DNA of 64,000 bases from Methanomethylovorans sp041447285 (GCF_041447285.1 NZ_JBGMEB010000019.1:1-64000), one strand, 5' to 3'. Counted from the stretch's first letter, positions 42,066 through 51,905 are shown. Numbers and translations: made by a program. Notes: generated by a model from the letters alone, not told the origin.

Positions 42066-43556
42066 TTACAACAAAGGCTTTAGTATTTTACTCCATGCCT
42101 TCTGTATGTTAGCTTCAGTATCCCCTTCTTCCATAAGGATATCAAGTATTTGACGGGATAACGTTGACTGGTGTATATAGGTACAGTTTTCGCAGCTCCA
42201 TACCCTATTACCACTGGATCCTACTATCCACTTGCCGCCGGTACGCTCATCCTCGCATGCGTAGAAAGGACAAAAACAAAAAGTGCAATCCTGCCCCTTA
42301 AAATGACACGGATAATACTGGCATGTACCTCTGCTTGCCGGAGCAGCTCCTGATGCAGCGCTTTCTATGGTTACTTCCAATCTTTCCCTTGCATCCTCTT
42401 TGCTCGTTTCAGTAAGAACCTCACCGATAGCCTTCAAAAGGATATCATTATCTTCCTGTGTGCGCATGCCGATTCTGACAAACTGCTTTTCTGCCTGGAA
42501 GAAGGAACTGCAATCCTTTATAAGAAAACCTTTTGATGCGAGGTTCTGTGTAAGCGTTCGAGAATCCATAAAAAGGTCTTTGAGGTCCACAAGAAGATAA
42601 TTCGCATCAGAGTGCTGAGGAGAAAAACCATAGATCCGACCTATGCGATTCATCAAATAATTACGTTGAGACTGTATAAGCTGCCGGGATTCTTCCAGAT
42701 ACCTAGAGTTAATTCCCCCTTCTATACTAAGGACAGCTGTACACAATAAATCCGAAAAAGCACCGATGCTCCAAGGCAGACGACCATTGTTAAAATACTG
42801 AGCCAAATTCTCAGAAGCGATGGCATAAGACGCTTTGAGTCCAGGGAGTGAAAAAGAATGAGCAATTGAACGAATGATCACAAGATAATCATTTCCGAAA
42901 GTATAACCTGCAAGAGTTTGGGACGGATCACATAATTCAATGCAAGATTCATCCACAATGAGCATAGTTTTGTTCTCAGCACACCTTTCTGCAAAAAGCC
43001 TCAATTCCTTTCTAGGGATTAGGTGGCCTCCCGGATTAGCAGGATTGGATAAAAGCACTAATCTGGCACATGATAACACATCATCCTCTGCTAACAACAA
43101 CTCATGAGGAGGCAGAGGTAACACACGCGCTCCAAATAACACAGAATTTAGAGCATATTCTGGTGTGGAAGGGAATGGAGTCAGTACTATATCTCCTTTT
43201 TCAAGAGTGCAACCCAAAATCAGTCTTATAAGTTCACATGTTCCACTACCAGGCACAACATTAGCGAAAGTTATACCCTTACCTATAAAATCAGCAGCTG
43301 CAGTTCTAAATTCCAGATACCGGTTATCAGGATATTGATTGATTTGTTTTTTAGCAGCATTGATCAGGCCATCAAGGTTCAAACCACTGTGTTGATACTG
43401 AAAAACATTGCCCATAGGATTTAGACGTGTGCTGAAATCAATTGAACTCGTTTTTTGTGCATCTGCTTTTGCACGAAGATCATCCGGAAGGATACAATGA
43501 TGATATTGAGATATTAAATATGTATTTTCCTTAAAAACTGCTCTCTTCTCCTTCAT
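42066..43556 (-). CDS. CobD paralog lacking the PLP lysine
   Basis: 496 aa, same architecture as the adjacent cobD including the Cys-rich C-terminus (CQYYPCHFKG; CTFCFCPFYAC). It keeps NPANPGG, VDESCIELCDPSQT and VRIGMRTQEDN. The Schiff-base lysine region, however, reads RSIAHSFSLPG, with His where cobD has Lys (SLTKAFAIPG). A PLP-dependent decarboxylase should not work without that lysine. The C-terminal module is intact, so the paralog may keep only the second (kinase-type) function. It ends 127 bp before cobD and has its own start region. Confidence 0.85.
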   Translation of the reverse strand: MKEKRAVFKENTYLISQYHHCILPDDLRAKADAQKTSSIDFSTRLNPMGNVFQYQHSGLNLDGLINAAKKQINQYPDNRYLEFRTAAADFIGKGITFANVVPGSGTCELIRLILGCTLEKGDIVLTPFPSTPEYALNSVLFGARVLPLPPHELLLAEDDVLSCARLVLLSNPANPGGHLIPRKELRLFAERCAENKTMLIVDESCIELCDPSQTLAGYTFGNDYLVIIRSIAHSFSLPGLKASYAIASENLAQYFNNGRLPWSIGAFSDLLCTAVLSIEGGINSRYLEESRQLIQSQRNYLMNRIGRIYGFSPQHSDANYLLVDLKDLFMDSRTLTQNLASKGFLIKDCSSFFQAEKQFVRIGMRTQEDNDILLKAIGEVLTETSKEDARERLEVTIESAASGAAPASRGTCQYYPCHFKGQDCTFCFCPFYACEDERTGGKWIVGSSGNRVWSCENCTYIHQSTLSRQILDILMEEGDTEANIQKAWSKILKPLL

Positions 43557-43693
43557 GGATTATCTCACTCTGTCACTTATGCATACCTGATATAATTAAG
43601 TTTTTATCTTTGCTTCCGCCAAAAATATATATCAGTAACAAAAGCAATTCTAGATGGCAATCTACAGAATTTATGATTGATCCGGATTAAGGA

Positions 43694-44476
43694 GTGATAA
43701 ATATGGCAGATGTAATTGATTACAAGATAATTGGAAATGATATGCAATTAGTAGAAATAGAGTTAGATCCAGGGGAGAGCGTGAGGGCTGAAGCAGGTGC
43801 CATGACATACATGGGACCAGGTATCAAAATGGAAACTTCCACTGGTGGAGGTATATTAAAGGGACTGAAACGAGCTATCACAGGAGAAAGTTTTTTCATT
43901 ACAAATTTCACCCACGAAGGAGAAGATAAAGGATATGTGGCTTTCGGAGCGCCATACCCGGGCAAGATCATTTGCCTTGACCTTGCACAACTGGGAGGGA
44001 GATTTATTTGCCAGAAAGATTCTTTCCTCTGTGCAGCAAAAGGAATAGAAGTGGAACTTGCGTTCACTAAAAAACTTGGAGCAGGGCTTTTTGGCGGGGA
44101 AGGCTTTATCCTGCAAAAGTTAAGTGGTGATGGCCTGGCTTTTGTCCATGCAGGTGGTACTATCATAGAAAGAGACCTCAAAGCAGGTGAAGTGATACGA
44201 GTCGATACCGGCTGTGTATGTGCATTTGCTGAAAGTGTTGCATATGACATCGGTTTTGTGGGCGGATTCAAGAATGCGCTTTTTGGAGGAGAGGGTATAG
44301 TACTCGCAACTCTTCGCGGTCCCGGAAAAGTATTCCTGCAAAGCCTGCCTTTCTCCAGACTTGCTGACAGAGTAATGGCTGCGGCAAGATACCAGAGCCG
44401 GGATGAATCAACTGGTGTCGGCGGAATTGGAGGAAAAGTAATAGGTGGAATACTTGGAGGAGACAAATCCTTCTGA
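43694..44476 (+). CDS. AIM24/TIGR00266 family protein
   Basis: 260 aa. Start ATG at 43694 or 43703, with ggagtgat upstream. Repetitive Gly-rich beta pattern (MQLVEIELDPGESVRAEAGAM; GGGILKGLKR; GLFGGEGFIL; GGKVIGGILGGD) typical of the TIGR00266/AIM24 beta-helix family. Found widely in bacteria and archaea, function unresolved. It is monocistronic by spacing. Confidence 0.88.
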   Translation: MINMADVIDYKIIGNDMQLVEIELDPGESVRAEAGAMTYMGPGIKMETSTGGGILKGLKRAITGESFFITNFTHEGEDKGYVAFGAPYPGKIICLDLAQLGGRFICQKDSFLCAAKGIEVELAFTKKLGAGLFGGEGFILQKLSGDGLAFVHAGGTIIERDLKAGEVIRVDTGCVCAFAESVAYDIGFVGGFKNALFGGEGIVLATLRGPGKVFLQSLPFSRLADRVMAAARYQSRDESTGVGGIGGKVIGGILGGDKSF

Positions 44477-44539
44477 GAGATGGATATAGAAATAATTGAA
44501 AAAGTCATAATTAGATATTAATGCTGAGGTGCATCTTAA

Positions 44540-45193
44540 GTGAGAATATTTGCAATTGCTGACCCTCATGGGGACTATTCGAAGATAAAGGGGCTTCTAA
44601 AAAAGGCCGGTGAGATAGACCTGGTTCTTGTGGCAGGAGATATCACAAACTTCGGCCCTGATGAAAAGGCATTGGAACTTTTCGAACTTTTTGATGTACC
44701 TATTTTGGCAGTACCTGGAAATTGCGATCAAACATCTATACTTAAAGTGCTTGATAATTCAAAAGCTGCAAACCTCCACCAAAATTCCTATACAATCGAT
44801 GATACAGTATTCATCGGTTATGGGGGTTCCAATCCTACTCCGTTCTGCACACCTTTCGAGATGCAGGAATGTGATATTGGAGAAGGGCTTGAGGAAATAG
44901 TGAAAAAATCAGAAAGTAATAATGTGAAAATTGTATTGCTCACTCACGCCCCTCCATATGGTTTTCTTGATGAAGTACCATCCGGGCATGTCGGGTGTAC
45001 ATCTATCTCGGCTTTCATAGGAAGAGCTGAACTAATTGTATGCGGACATATACATGAAGCTCGAGGAGTTGTACGAGAAAAGGGAACAGTAATCGTTAAC
45101 CCCGGCATGGCAGCTTTAGGATATGCTGCCCTCATAAAGATCAATGATGGTAGTATTGGCGATAAGATTGAAGTTGAACTTCTGAAGTTTTGA
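44540..45193 (+). CDS. YfcE/MJ0936-type metallophosphoesterase
   Basis: 217 aa from a GTG at 44540. All metal-site motifs are visible: DPHGDY, AGDITNFG, VPGNCD, THAPPYG and CGHIHEA. This is a calcineurin-like phosphodiesterase of the small archaeal type. Substrate in the cell is not known. Confidence 0.9.
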   Translation: MRIFAIADPHGDYSKIKGLLKKAGEIDLVLVAGDITNFGPDEKALELFELFDVPILAVPGNCDQTSILKVLDNSKAANLHQNSYTIDDTVFIGYGGSNPTPFCTPFEMQECDIGEGLEEIVKKSESNNVKIVLLTHAPPYGFLDEVPSGHVGCTSISAFIGRAELIVCGHIHEARGVVREKGTVIVNPGMAALGYAALIKINDGSIGDKIEVELLKF

Positions 45194-45243
45194 AGTGAAA
45201 GTTTATTAGGTAGAGGAGATTAATATATAAACCGGTGATAGGG

Positions 45244-45789
45244 ATGAAACTAAAAACTTTTATATTATTACTGATGCTGTCTTCTGTCATGTTGTCTGGT
45301 TGTACCGACAACAAGACCACAAATGGTAGCATTAATGCAACAGATAATGTTAGCAATATTAGTACTGAGAATGTCACTACCGATACTACAAATGTCATAT
45401 CTTTGAATGAAAGTGAACAAAACGTTACTACAACTACAGAAGAGACTGCTATATATGTACCTGCTGCGAATGTATCTACTGAAGATACTACGACTACAAC
45501 CACTGGACCATACGTGGTAGATACTGGAGTTCCCCGTACTTTTACCGTACGCCTGGAAAAATTCCTCTCATCTCCAAGTACGCTGGTCGTAGCGCCTAAG
45601 GATACCGTATACTGGACCAATTTCAATGATCCTAAAAGATTATTTGTCCTTGTAAGCGAGGATGGACTATGGGAAAATAGGAACATTGGATACAGAGAAT
45701 CCTTTGGGTATACTTTCAATGAAACTGGAACATTTAATTATAGTATCACAGGTTTCCCAAGGATGGGTGGGACCATTATAGTTAAATAA
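45244..45789 (+). CDS. Cupredoxin-like lipoprotein without copper ligands
   Basis: 181 aa from the ATG at 45244 (gatagg upstream). Signal peptide with lipobox LSGC, a Thr/Asn-rich glycosylatable linker (residues 25-95), then a cupredoxin-like beta sandwich (APKDTVYWTNFNDPKRLFVL ... GTFNYSITGFPRMGGTIIV). The usual copper ligands are missing: no His at N-x-x-x-x-H and no Cys/His at F-x-Y-x-C-x-x-H; only one Met remains. It may be structural or bind another ligand. Confidence 0.65.
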   Translation: MKLKTFILLLMLSSVMLSGCTDNKTTNGSINATDNVSNISTENVTTDTTNVISLNESEQNVTTTTEETAIYVPAANVSTEDTTTTTTGPYVVDTGVPRTFTVRLEKFLSSPSTLVVAPKDTVYWTNFNDPKRLFVLVSEDGLWENRNIGYRESFGYTFNETGTFNYSITGFPRMGGTIIVK

Positions 45790-45812
45790 TAACAGTCATT
45801 CGATTGGGACCA

Positions 45813-46976
45813 ATGAGCACCAGGACTATTATAGAAGGCTGTACCCAGGCATTGGTCCCCATCGTCCCAGAGGACCAACCACTTTCCATTTCTTTAGCAA
45901 GTGTTTTTTACAATCCGGAAATGGAATTGAATCGGGATATTTCGGTGGCTGTGATTGCTGCCTATTCTGAACTAATAGCATCCCATAAAGAGCTGAATCT
46001 GTCAGATATAACCTATGTTGATGCACTTGCAGCTTCTGGTATTCGAGGACTTAGAATCGCAAAAGAAGTAGGAATCAACGTTACCCTTAATGACTGGAAT
46101 CAAGATGCACATGATCTGATCAAGAAAAATACAGAGCTTAATAAACTCAACGAAAAAATAAAGATTAATCTGGGTAACGCTAATGTGTTGTTACACAAAG
46201 AACGTTATAATATAGTAGATATAGACCCCTTTGGATCACCGACTACTTATCTTGATGCTGCATGTAATTCAGCCATTAATATGCTTGCTGTCACTGCTAC
46301 AGATACTGCACCCCTGTGCGGAGCGCATTTGAATTCAGGGATCAGAAAATATGGCGCAGTGCCCTTGAACGTTGAGTATCACAGTGAAATGGGATTACGT
46401 ATCTTACTTGGCAGAATTGCACGAGACCTCGCAAGACATGAGAAGGCTATGCATCCTTTATTCTGCCATGCTACCAGACATTATGTAAGGGCTTACCTGG
46501 ATATAAAGAAAAGTGCCAAAGGCGCTGATAAATGCCTAAAGAACATAGGATTTATATCACATTGTACGAAATGTTCATGCCGGTCTGTTCACTATGGGTT
46601 GGCAGTAAGTATACCTGACAAATGCGGAGTATGCGGACATCAGACCAATATCGCTGGTCCCCTTTGGCTTGGTCCTCTGCATGACAAAGGCTTTTGCAAC
46701 TCCATATTAGAGCAGCTAAATAAAAGAGAACTGGGAAAAAAAGAACATGCGGTAAAACTGGTAGAACTGTGTAAAAATGAACTTGATGTACCTACTTTTT
46801 ACGACCAGCACCTCCTATCGAAAAAACTTGGAATATCTGCCATACCCATGGAAGAACTGCTTAAGGAATTAGTGACAAATGGATTTGAAGCTTCACGAAC
46901 ACATTTCAGCGGAACATCATTTAAAACTAATGCAGGACTTGAGGGAATATTAGACACTCTGAGAAGATTTCGATAA
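45813..46976 (+). CDS. trm1: tRNA (guanine26-N2) dimethyltransferase
   Basis: About 387 aa from the ATG at 45813. SAM-binding fold VDALAASGIRGLRIA, catalytic DIDPFGSP, and the zinc motif CTKC...CGVCG in the C-terminal domain are those of archaeal Trm1, which methylates G26 of many tRNAs. Intact and of normal length. Confidence 0.95.
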   Translation: MSTRTIIEGCTQALVPIVPEDQPLSISLASVFYNPEMELNRDISVAVIAAYSELIASHKELNLSDITYVDALAASGIRGLRIAKEVGINVTLNDWNQDAHDLIKKNTELNKLNEKIKINLGNANVLLHKERYNIVDIDPFGSPTTYLDAACNSAINMLAVTATDTAPLCGAHLNSGIRKYGAVPLNVEYHSEMGLRILLGRIARDLARHEKAMHPLFCHATRHYVRAYLDIKKSAKGADKCLKNIGFISHCTKCSCRSVHYGLAVSIPDKCGVCGHQTNIAGPLWLGPLHDKGFCNSILEQLNKRELGKKEHAVKLVELCKNELDVPTFYDQHLLSKKLGISAIPMEELLKELVTNGFEASRTHFSGTSFKTNAGLEGILDTLRRFR

Positions 46977-47089
46977 ATATAAATATGTTCACATATCTAT
47001 GATTACACAGAGTAATATACAATAAAATAGATAGAATTATAAGATAATTCTCTTCAAATTCTCAGGACCTTCATAAAGAGAGGGAAATT

Positions 47090-47677
47090 ATGGCTAAAGA
47101 ATATGCTGAACAACTCTTCCTTCAGGAAAAACCCACATTGGCACTCCTTGCCATCTGGTCCTTCCAGAAAACCTATGCCTCTATAATTACCAAAGAGATC
47201 AATTCGACATTTGCGCATACGACGAAAATTCTCTCAAAAATGGAAGAACACGGTTTGGTAAAATTCACAATGGAAGGGCGAGTCAAATATGTGGAACTTA
47301 CCGAATCGGGATTTAAAGTAGTGGAGGCTCTTAAAAATTTGATCATTGCGCTGGAAGGCGAACTGCCTGAAGGAATGGAGCCTATTGAAGATGAGGGCAA
47401 TGCGGATCTTTCTTCCAATATTAAAGAATCCATTCCAGATCAAGAGCATGAAATATATGATAAAACAAAAAGGCTGAACGATACTATTGTAGCCATCTAT
47501 AACGAACTTATTAGCAGTGGAGCTGATAGGGAAACCATTATAATGAGACTGGGGCCTTTTAAGAGGGATCTCAAGAAAATCGAGAACTCTATGCAACAAC
47601 ATCATGCTATCGACGATGCAACACTGGAGTATTTCAATGATACAAAAGATCTTCTTGAGTCACTTATAAACCAGTAA
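47090..47677 (+). CDS. Winged-helix regulator
   Basis: 195 aa. MarR-like winged helix at about residues 15-85 (FAHTTKILSKMEEHGLVKFTMEGRVKYVELTESG), then an acidic linker and a helical C-terminal domain (TKRLNDTIVAIYNELI). It precedes the DUF2110 gene by 13 bp and may be cotranscribed. Targets unknown. Confidence 0.8.
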   Translation: MAKEYAEQLFLQEKPTLALLAIWSFQKTYASIITKEINSTFAHTTKILSKMEEHGLVKFTMEGRVKYVELTESGFKVVEALKNLIIALEGELPEGMEPIEDEGNADLSSNIKESIPDQEHEIYDKTKRLNDTIVAIYNELISSGADRETIIMRLGPFKRDLKKIENSMQQHHAIDDATLEYFNDTKDLLESLINQ

Positions 47678-47690
47678 GAGATCGTAAAAT

Positions 47691-48380
47691 ATGAAGAAGA
47701 TTACATTATGCATAAAGGTCTATGGTAACGAAAGAAAAACTATAGATGCTATTTCTGCTGCTGTTGCAAATGAACTGAAAGAACTAACTGCGAAAGCTGC
47801 AGTTACTGTTTCTGGTGATGGATGGGCTATTGCTGAAATTGAAGGGGAGGATGAGGAATTCGCGAGTAATCTTCTGGCAAGACAATATGGTACTCCTACA
47901 TTAAATCCTTCTGAAGGGATGATATATAAAGGGCTTATTGAGTCAATTGAAGAAGATAAGATCATTGTGGATATTGGCACAAAGATAATCATTTCTCCTG
48001 AAAATATGAAAAACCTCGGAACAGGAAGTGCAAAGCAAATATCATTGCGTTTTGGCATGATAAAGCATTTGCCTGTAGAAGTAGAGATCATAAATACCAA
48101 ACCAAAAATACAGGGCATGTTCAGTAAATATCAAGCAGACACCTGGTGGCAATGGAAAAAGGCTGGTTACGACCGGGTGACAGCAAATGCCATTACCAGA
48201 TCTGAACTTAAAGCTGCAATAAAAAAGACCGGGCATGCCAGAGATATATATGGTATTGAAAGGCTGGGAATAATGGAGCATGCAATAGTTTGTAGGGAAA
48301 CTACTGACGGACCCGGCATAGTCGCAGCAATTGGAAAGTTTGTACCTTCAGAACTTGGAGTGATAATTGGTTCTTCATGA
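47691..48380 (+). CDS. DUF2110 family protein
   Basis: 229 aa. The sequence contains an RNA-binding-like S1/KOW strand region (GLIESIEEDKIIVDIGTKI) and the characteristic WWQWKKAGYDRVTANAITRSE segment of the archaeal DUF2110 family. Function unknown, with nucleic-acid binding likely. Conserved in euryarchaea. Confidence 0.85.
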   Translation: MKKITLCIKVYGNERKTIDAISAAVANELKELTAKAAVTVSGDGWAIAEIEGEDEEFASNLLARQYGTPTLNPSEGMIYKGLIESIEEDKIIVDIGTKIIISPENMKNLGTGSAKQISLRFGMIKHLPVEVEIINTKPKIQGMFSKYQADTWWQWKKAGYDRVTANAITRSELKAAIKKTGHARDIYGIERLGIMEHAIVCRETTDGPGIVAAIGKFVPSELGVIIGSS

Positions 48381-48391
48381 GAACAAAATTA

Positions 48392-49144
48392 TCATTTGTT
48401 CTTATTAAGGAAATGAACAATGAAAAGGCATCTTTCCTTTCCATTACCACAACATTCTACTTCCTGAACACAGCAAGTAAGATTAAGTGAGTGCACTATT
48501 GTACCTTCAATAATACCTTCCGTAAAAGAGCATAAGTTCTTTCCTATAGTGGATATCAGTTTGTAATCAAAGGAGTGCTCTACCGCAATTACCAACGGTT
48601 CACGGCTTTCCACATACATCGTACCCATCTGATATCTTTTCCAGAATTCAGCCAATTCTTTGATGAGAAATTCAGTATCTTTTGAGATGAAATTTGAAGA
48701 GATACTTATCCCGATATCTCTGCCAACTTTTCTCATAATTGGATCGCTATTGATACCATGAGCATCAAATCCAAATTGTATAGCACGGAAAAAACATTTG
48801 AAACAACCATGTTTTTCTAAGCGAGGGGAAGCAAGTGTTTCCAACACATTTCTATAATGCTTAAGAATAGGAGGCTGGGAATGAGCCATATACTCACATT
48901 TGAGATGGTAGGTCTTGCGCCGTTTATCGTCAGGATCATATTCTTCTTCAACAAGACCAGAAGAACGTAAGTCGTTGAGATGTACTGAAACTGTAGATTT
49001 AGCTTTTCCTGTGTGCTTAACAATTTCATCAAAAGAACGGGAAGAAATTTTAAGGAAATCCAATATCTGGATCTTTACAGGACTGTTCAATGCGACAAAA
49101 CCATTTCCATTAGAAAAAAGAGCAGTCCGATCGCAGTCACTCAT
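48392..49144 (-). CDS. msvR: MsvR-type redox regulator (ArsR-like HTH + V4R)
   Basis: 250 aa. N-terminal winged helix (NSPVKIQILDFLKISSRSFDEIVKHTGKAKSTVSVHLNDL), then a V4R domain from about residue 120 with Cys residues at the end (LTCCVQEVECCGNGKERC). This order and size match MsvR, the methanogen-specific V4R-domain regulator that senses redox state through cysteines. Divergent from the Taw2-like gene. I did not find the palindromic boxes reported for other MsvR proteins in its own upstream region. Confidence 0.75.
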   Translation of the reverse strand: MSDCDRTALFSNGNGFVALNSPVKIQILDFLKISSRSFDEIVKHTGKAKSTVSVHLNDLRSSGLVEEEYDPDDKRRKTYHLKCEYMAHSQPPILKHYRNVLETLASPRLEKHGCFKCFFRAIQFGFDAHGINSDPIMRKVGRDIGISISSNFISKDTEFLIKELAEFWKRYQMGTMYVESREPLVIAVEHSFDYKLISTIGKNLCSFTEGIIEGTIVHSLNLTCCVQEVECCGNGKERCLFIVHFLNKNK

Positions 49145-49241
49145 ATTACATTAGATAACAATAACTCTATATAAATGTTAGCTAATAGTCGAATAGATTG
49201 TAAAATAGCAATTAATTGAATAATGAATAATCGTGTAAATT

Positions 49242-50282
49242 ATGGTTACTGATATGCAAATTCAACAAAATGTCATAGTTTATGTGCCTATTGAAGAGGC
49301 AGAGTGCATACGTGCAAAACTTATAGAAAGTAAAGTTCTTGATATGAACAGAAAGATCAAGAAGTTTACAGAAAATGATCAAAATTATCTTCTTCTACCT
49401 GTAACAAAAGAAATTCCAGAATATATATGCCTTGAAGATAATAATCCGGAATTCTACGAGTCTCAGAGATCTTTAAAGGAATTAATTTCAGATGAAATAC
49501 CTGCACAAAAATTTGCAAAAATACCTTCAAGCTGGCAAGTCATAGGAACATTAATTGTAATAGCAATACCTGATGAACTCAATGATATTGCCACCCTCAT
49601 CGGTCAAAAGCTGCTTCAAATGTATCCCAAATGCACCTGTGTTGTGCGTGATAAAGGTATTAAAGGAGCTTTCAGAGTCCCAGAAAGAGAAATCATAGCA
49701 GGCAGTGGTACTGAAACCTTGCACAAGGAAAATGGCTGTATATTCAGACTTGATGTTACAAAAGTGATGTTTTCAAAAGGCAACCTTGCTGAAAAGAAAT
49801 TAATGAGCACATCCTCAAAGAATGAGGTTGTAGTTGATATGTTTGCAGGTATTGGATATTTTTCTATACCAATAGCAGTACATTCCTCACCAAAGAAAAT
49901 CATATCTATTGAGCTAAACCCTGTATCCTTTGGTTATCTCCAGGAAAACATCCTTTTAAATCATGTCGAAAATCTGATCGAACCTATACTTGGTGATTGT
50001 GCTGTTGTTACACCGGAAGGGATAGCTGACCGGGTAATAATGGGTTATGTTGGAACCACTCACCATTACCTCTCCAGTGGGATCAAAGCATTGAAACCTG
50101 AAGGCGGTGTGCTACATTATCACGAGACAACCCCTGAAAAATTATTACCAGAGAGGGCGGTAAACAGAGTAAAAGAAGCTGCACTACAACTGGGAAAGAA
50201 TACCGAAATACTAGATATCCGACGTATTAAAAAATATGCGCCAGGCGTCTGGCACGTTGTAGTAGATGCAAAGATCACGTGA
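49242..50282 (+). CDS. taw2: Trm5/TYW2-family methyltransferase, probably Taw2
   Basis: 346 aa. Rossmann SAM domain with VVVDMFAGIGYFSIPIAVH and SIELNPVSFGYLQENILLN. Where Trm5 has NLP, this protein has RVIMGYVGTTHHYL, nearer to TYW2/Taw2, which transfers the aminocarboxypropyl group from SAM to 4-demethylwyosine in tRNA-Phe. The Trm5 alternative (m1G37) is not excluded. Confidence 0.72.
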   Translation: MVTDMQIQQNVIVYVPIEEAECIRAKLIESKVLDMNRKIKKFTENDQNYLLLPVTKEIPEYICLEDNNPEFYESQRSLKELISDEIPAQKFAKIPSSWQVIGTLIVIAIPDELNDIATLIGQKLLQMYPKCTCVVRDKGIKGAFRVPEREIIAGSGTETLHKENGCIFRLDVTKVMFSKGNLAEKKLMSTSSKNEVVVDMFAGIGYFSIPIAVHSSPKKIISIELNPVSFGYLQENILLNHVENLIEPILGDCAVVTPEGIADRVIMGYVGTTHHYLSSGIKALKPEGGVLHYHETTPEKLLPERAVNRVKEAALQLGKNTEILDIRRIKKYAPGVWHVVVDAKIT

Positions 50283-50298
50283 CAGTTACACACAAAAG

Positions 50299-50778
50299 TT
50301 ACTGTTCATATGCCTTGAGATGATTCTCGAGATCGGAATCGATGATGTAATCAAAATCGATGATATTGGTCCACCCTTCCCTTTCAAATACGGACTGGAA
50401 GCATACACCTATTACAAGTTTTTTTTGTGAGCTTGAAGGCAAATTGTTCAGAAAAGCCTTTACTTCATTTGGAGTGGAACCGATCTTTGGCATGGCAAGC
50501 CCCCCGAGAAGGACAACAGTATCGGCTTCAGGAATTACACTTTCACCAAGCTGCATACCTTGTGGTACGGCAAGTATAGATCTTGCACTTCCAGAATCAG
50601 TGTTAGATATAAAGATCAATTTTTTATCGCTTCCGCGCAGCCCATAAGCAAGAAGTTCTGCAAATGGGGTGCAAAAGCCCGGAGAACCAATAAAAGCTAT
50701 GCTTTTTGATTCTTTGACCACTTCCTTGAAAGCAACAAGCTGACCACCTATACCTTTTGATGTGCTTATTAGATTCAT
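50299..50778 (-). CDS. DUF2124 family protein
   Basis: 159 aa from the ATG at 50778 (ggag upstream). AFIGSPGFCTPFAELLAYGLRG, then TVVLLGGLAMPKIG and VIGVCFQSVFE, are typical of DUF2124, found in methanogens next to mch. It lies about 54 bp after mch in the same direction, so cotranscription is likely. Role unknown; a Rossmann-like fold is suggested. Confidence 0.85.
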   Translation of the reverse strand: MNLISTSKGIGGQLVAFKEVVKESKSIAFIGSPGFCTPFAELLAYGLRGSDKKLIFISNTDSGSARSILAVPQGMQLGESVIPEADTVVLLGGLAMPKIGSTPNEVKAFLNNLPSSSQKKLVIGVCFQSVFEREGWTNIIDFDYIIDSDLENHLKAYEQ

Positions 50779-50832
50779 GTTTTTCTCCGTAGTTGGTGCA
50801 ACCAAACAAGGCTGCACCGTAAACTGAAGAGA

Positions 50833-51843
50833 TCAGACTTCCTTAATTCCAAAGGAATCAAGCAGAATTCCCGGATTAATACGACCGCTTGTAAATGATT
50901 TCTTGGTCTTTTTATCATTTATTGTGATTTTTGCAGGAGCGAACATGCCTGCATCGACCTTGAAAAAGTCAAACCCTGCTTCCTTGAATGTGACATAGAA
51001 AGGTTTGCCGAAGTCTCTTGATGTTGTGGAAGGCGCCTTCTTTACGAACTCAGCCAGCTTCTCAGCATCACCATATTCTACAGTGTAATATGTTTCTCCA
51101 CAGTAAATGATACAATCATTCGTTGAGCCCATGCATTTTGTATCGTCACCCACAATAGGTGCAATGGGAGCTACTCCAAAACCACTCTTAATGGTGTTAA
51201 TATCGAATCCGATGGATTCTAATTTGTGGATACCGGTTTCCACGATCCTTGCAGAGATCTGCACACTACCTGCAATAGAAGAAGTAGGTGCAACAGCAAT
51301 GTAGACATTCTGAGCATCAACATTGCAATGTTTTGCTATGTATTCCACTACCTCTTCAGTAGGCAGGGCAGAGGATTCCATAACCAGGACTGCAAATTCA
51401 GAATCGTCTTTGTAGCCTATTTCTTCATAAAGCTCTTTTGGTTTGAGGCCAAGAGCCCTTGCAGGACCTGATCCCATACCAAAATACTTGCCTACTGATA
51501 TTCTCCATCCTGCATACTGTGAACCCATACATGCTATGACAGGATGGTCTGTGGCTACTTGTATAGCAGGTACCGGAAGCCCATTGAGATCGAATTTAGT
51601 GTAACTGATGTCTGCAAGATCAGCAAGACAAAGACGGGAAAGGTACATGCCTGCATCATAACCACCTTGCACTTCCACACCGCAGTCAATTACAGTTGCC
51701 CCATTACCAAGCTCGAAAGACTGGATATTAAGTTCTTCTTCCCAGTCGAGCATTTCATCAATTATATCTAATCCCTTTTCGTTTACACTGATCACAATAT
51801 CACTCTGAATACATTCGTTAGACGTGTTTTGATTGAAAAGCAT
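50833..51843 (-). CDS. mch: Methenyl-H4MPT cyclohydrolase
   Basis: 320-336 aa. Core enzyme of methanogenesis that interconverts methenyl- and formyl-tetrahydromethanopterin. The family is unmistakable: SFELGNGATVIDCGVEVQGG, GMGSGPARALGLKPKELYE, KSGFGVAPIAPIVGDD, GSTNDCIIYCGETYYTV and a terminal FGIKEV. The usual N-terminus corresponds to VISVNEKGLD, which favours a GTG at 51795 (agagtgat upstream) over the ATG at 51843. It forms an operon with DUF2124. Confidence 0.97.
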   Translation of the reverse strand: MLFNQNTSNECIQSDIVISVNEKGLDIIDEMLDWEEELNIQSFELGNGATVIDCGVEVQGGYDAGMYLSRLCLADLADISYTKFDLNGLPVPAIQVATDHPVIACMGSQYAGWRISVGKYFGMGSGPARALGLKPKELYEEIGYKDDSEFAVLVMESSALPTEEVVEYIAKHCNVDAQNVYIAVAPTSSIAGSVQISARIVETGIHKLESIGFDINTIKSGFGVAPIAPIVGDDTKCMGSTNDCIIYCGETYYTVEYGDAEKLAEFVKKAPSTTSRDFGKPFYVTFKEAGFDFFKVDAGMFAPAKITINDKKTKKSFTSGRINPGILLDSFGIKEV

Positions 51844-51867
51844 ATATAACTAGCGATTTGGAGAACA

Positions 51868-51905
51868 ATGATCAGATCACTATATAAAAGATCACTATAT
51901 AAGTA
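51868..51905. promoter_or_regulatory. Tandem gatcactatata repeat, mch/kinase promoter
   Basis: The block gatcactatata occurs twice in tandem about 17 bp apart between mch and the PAS kinase. Each contains a TATA-like core that can be read in either direction. It is the probable promoter of mch, of the divergent kinase, or of both. Confidence 0.45.

Noticed and set aside
43720..44508. 262-aa frame antisense to the AIM24 gene
   Set aside because: A Pro/Ser-rich shadow of the Gly-rich coding strand.
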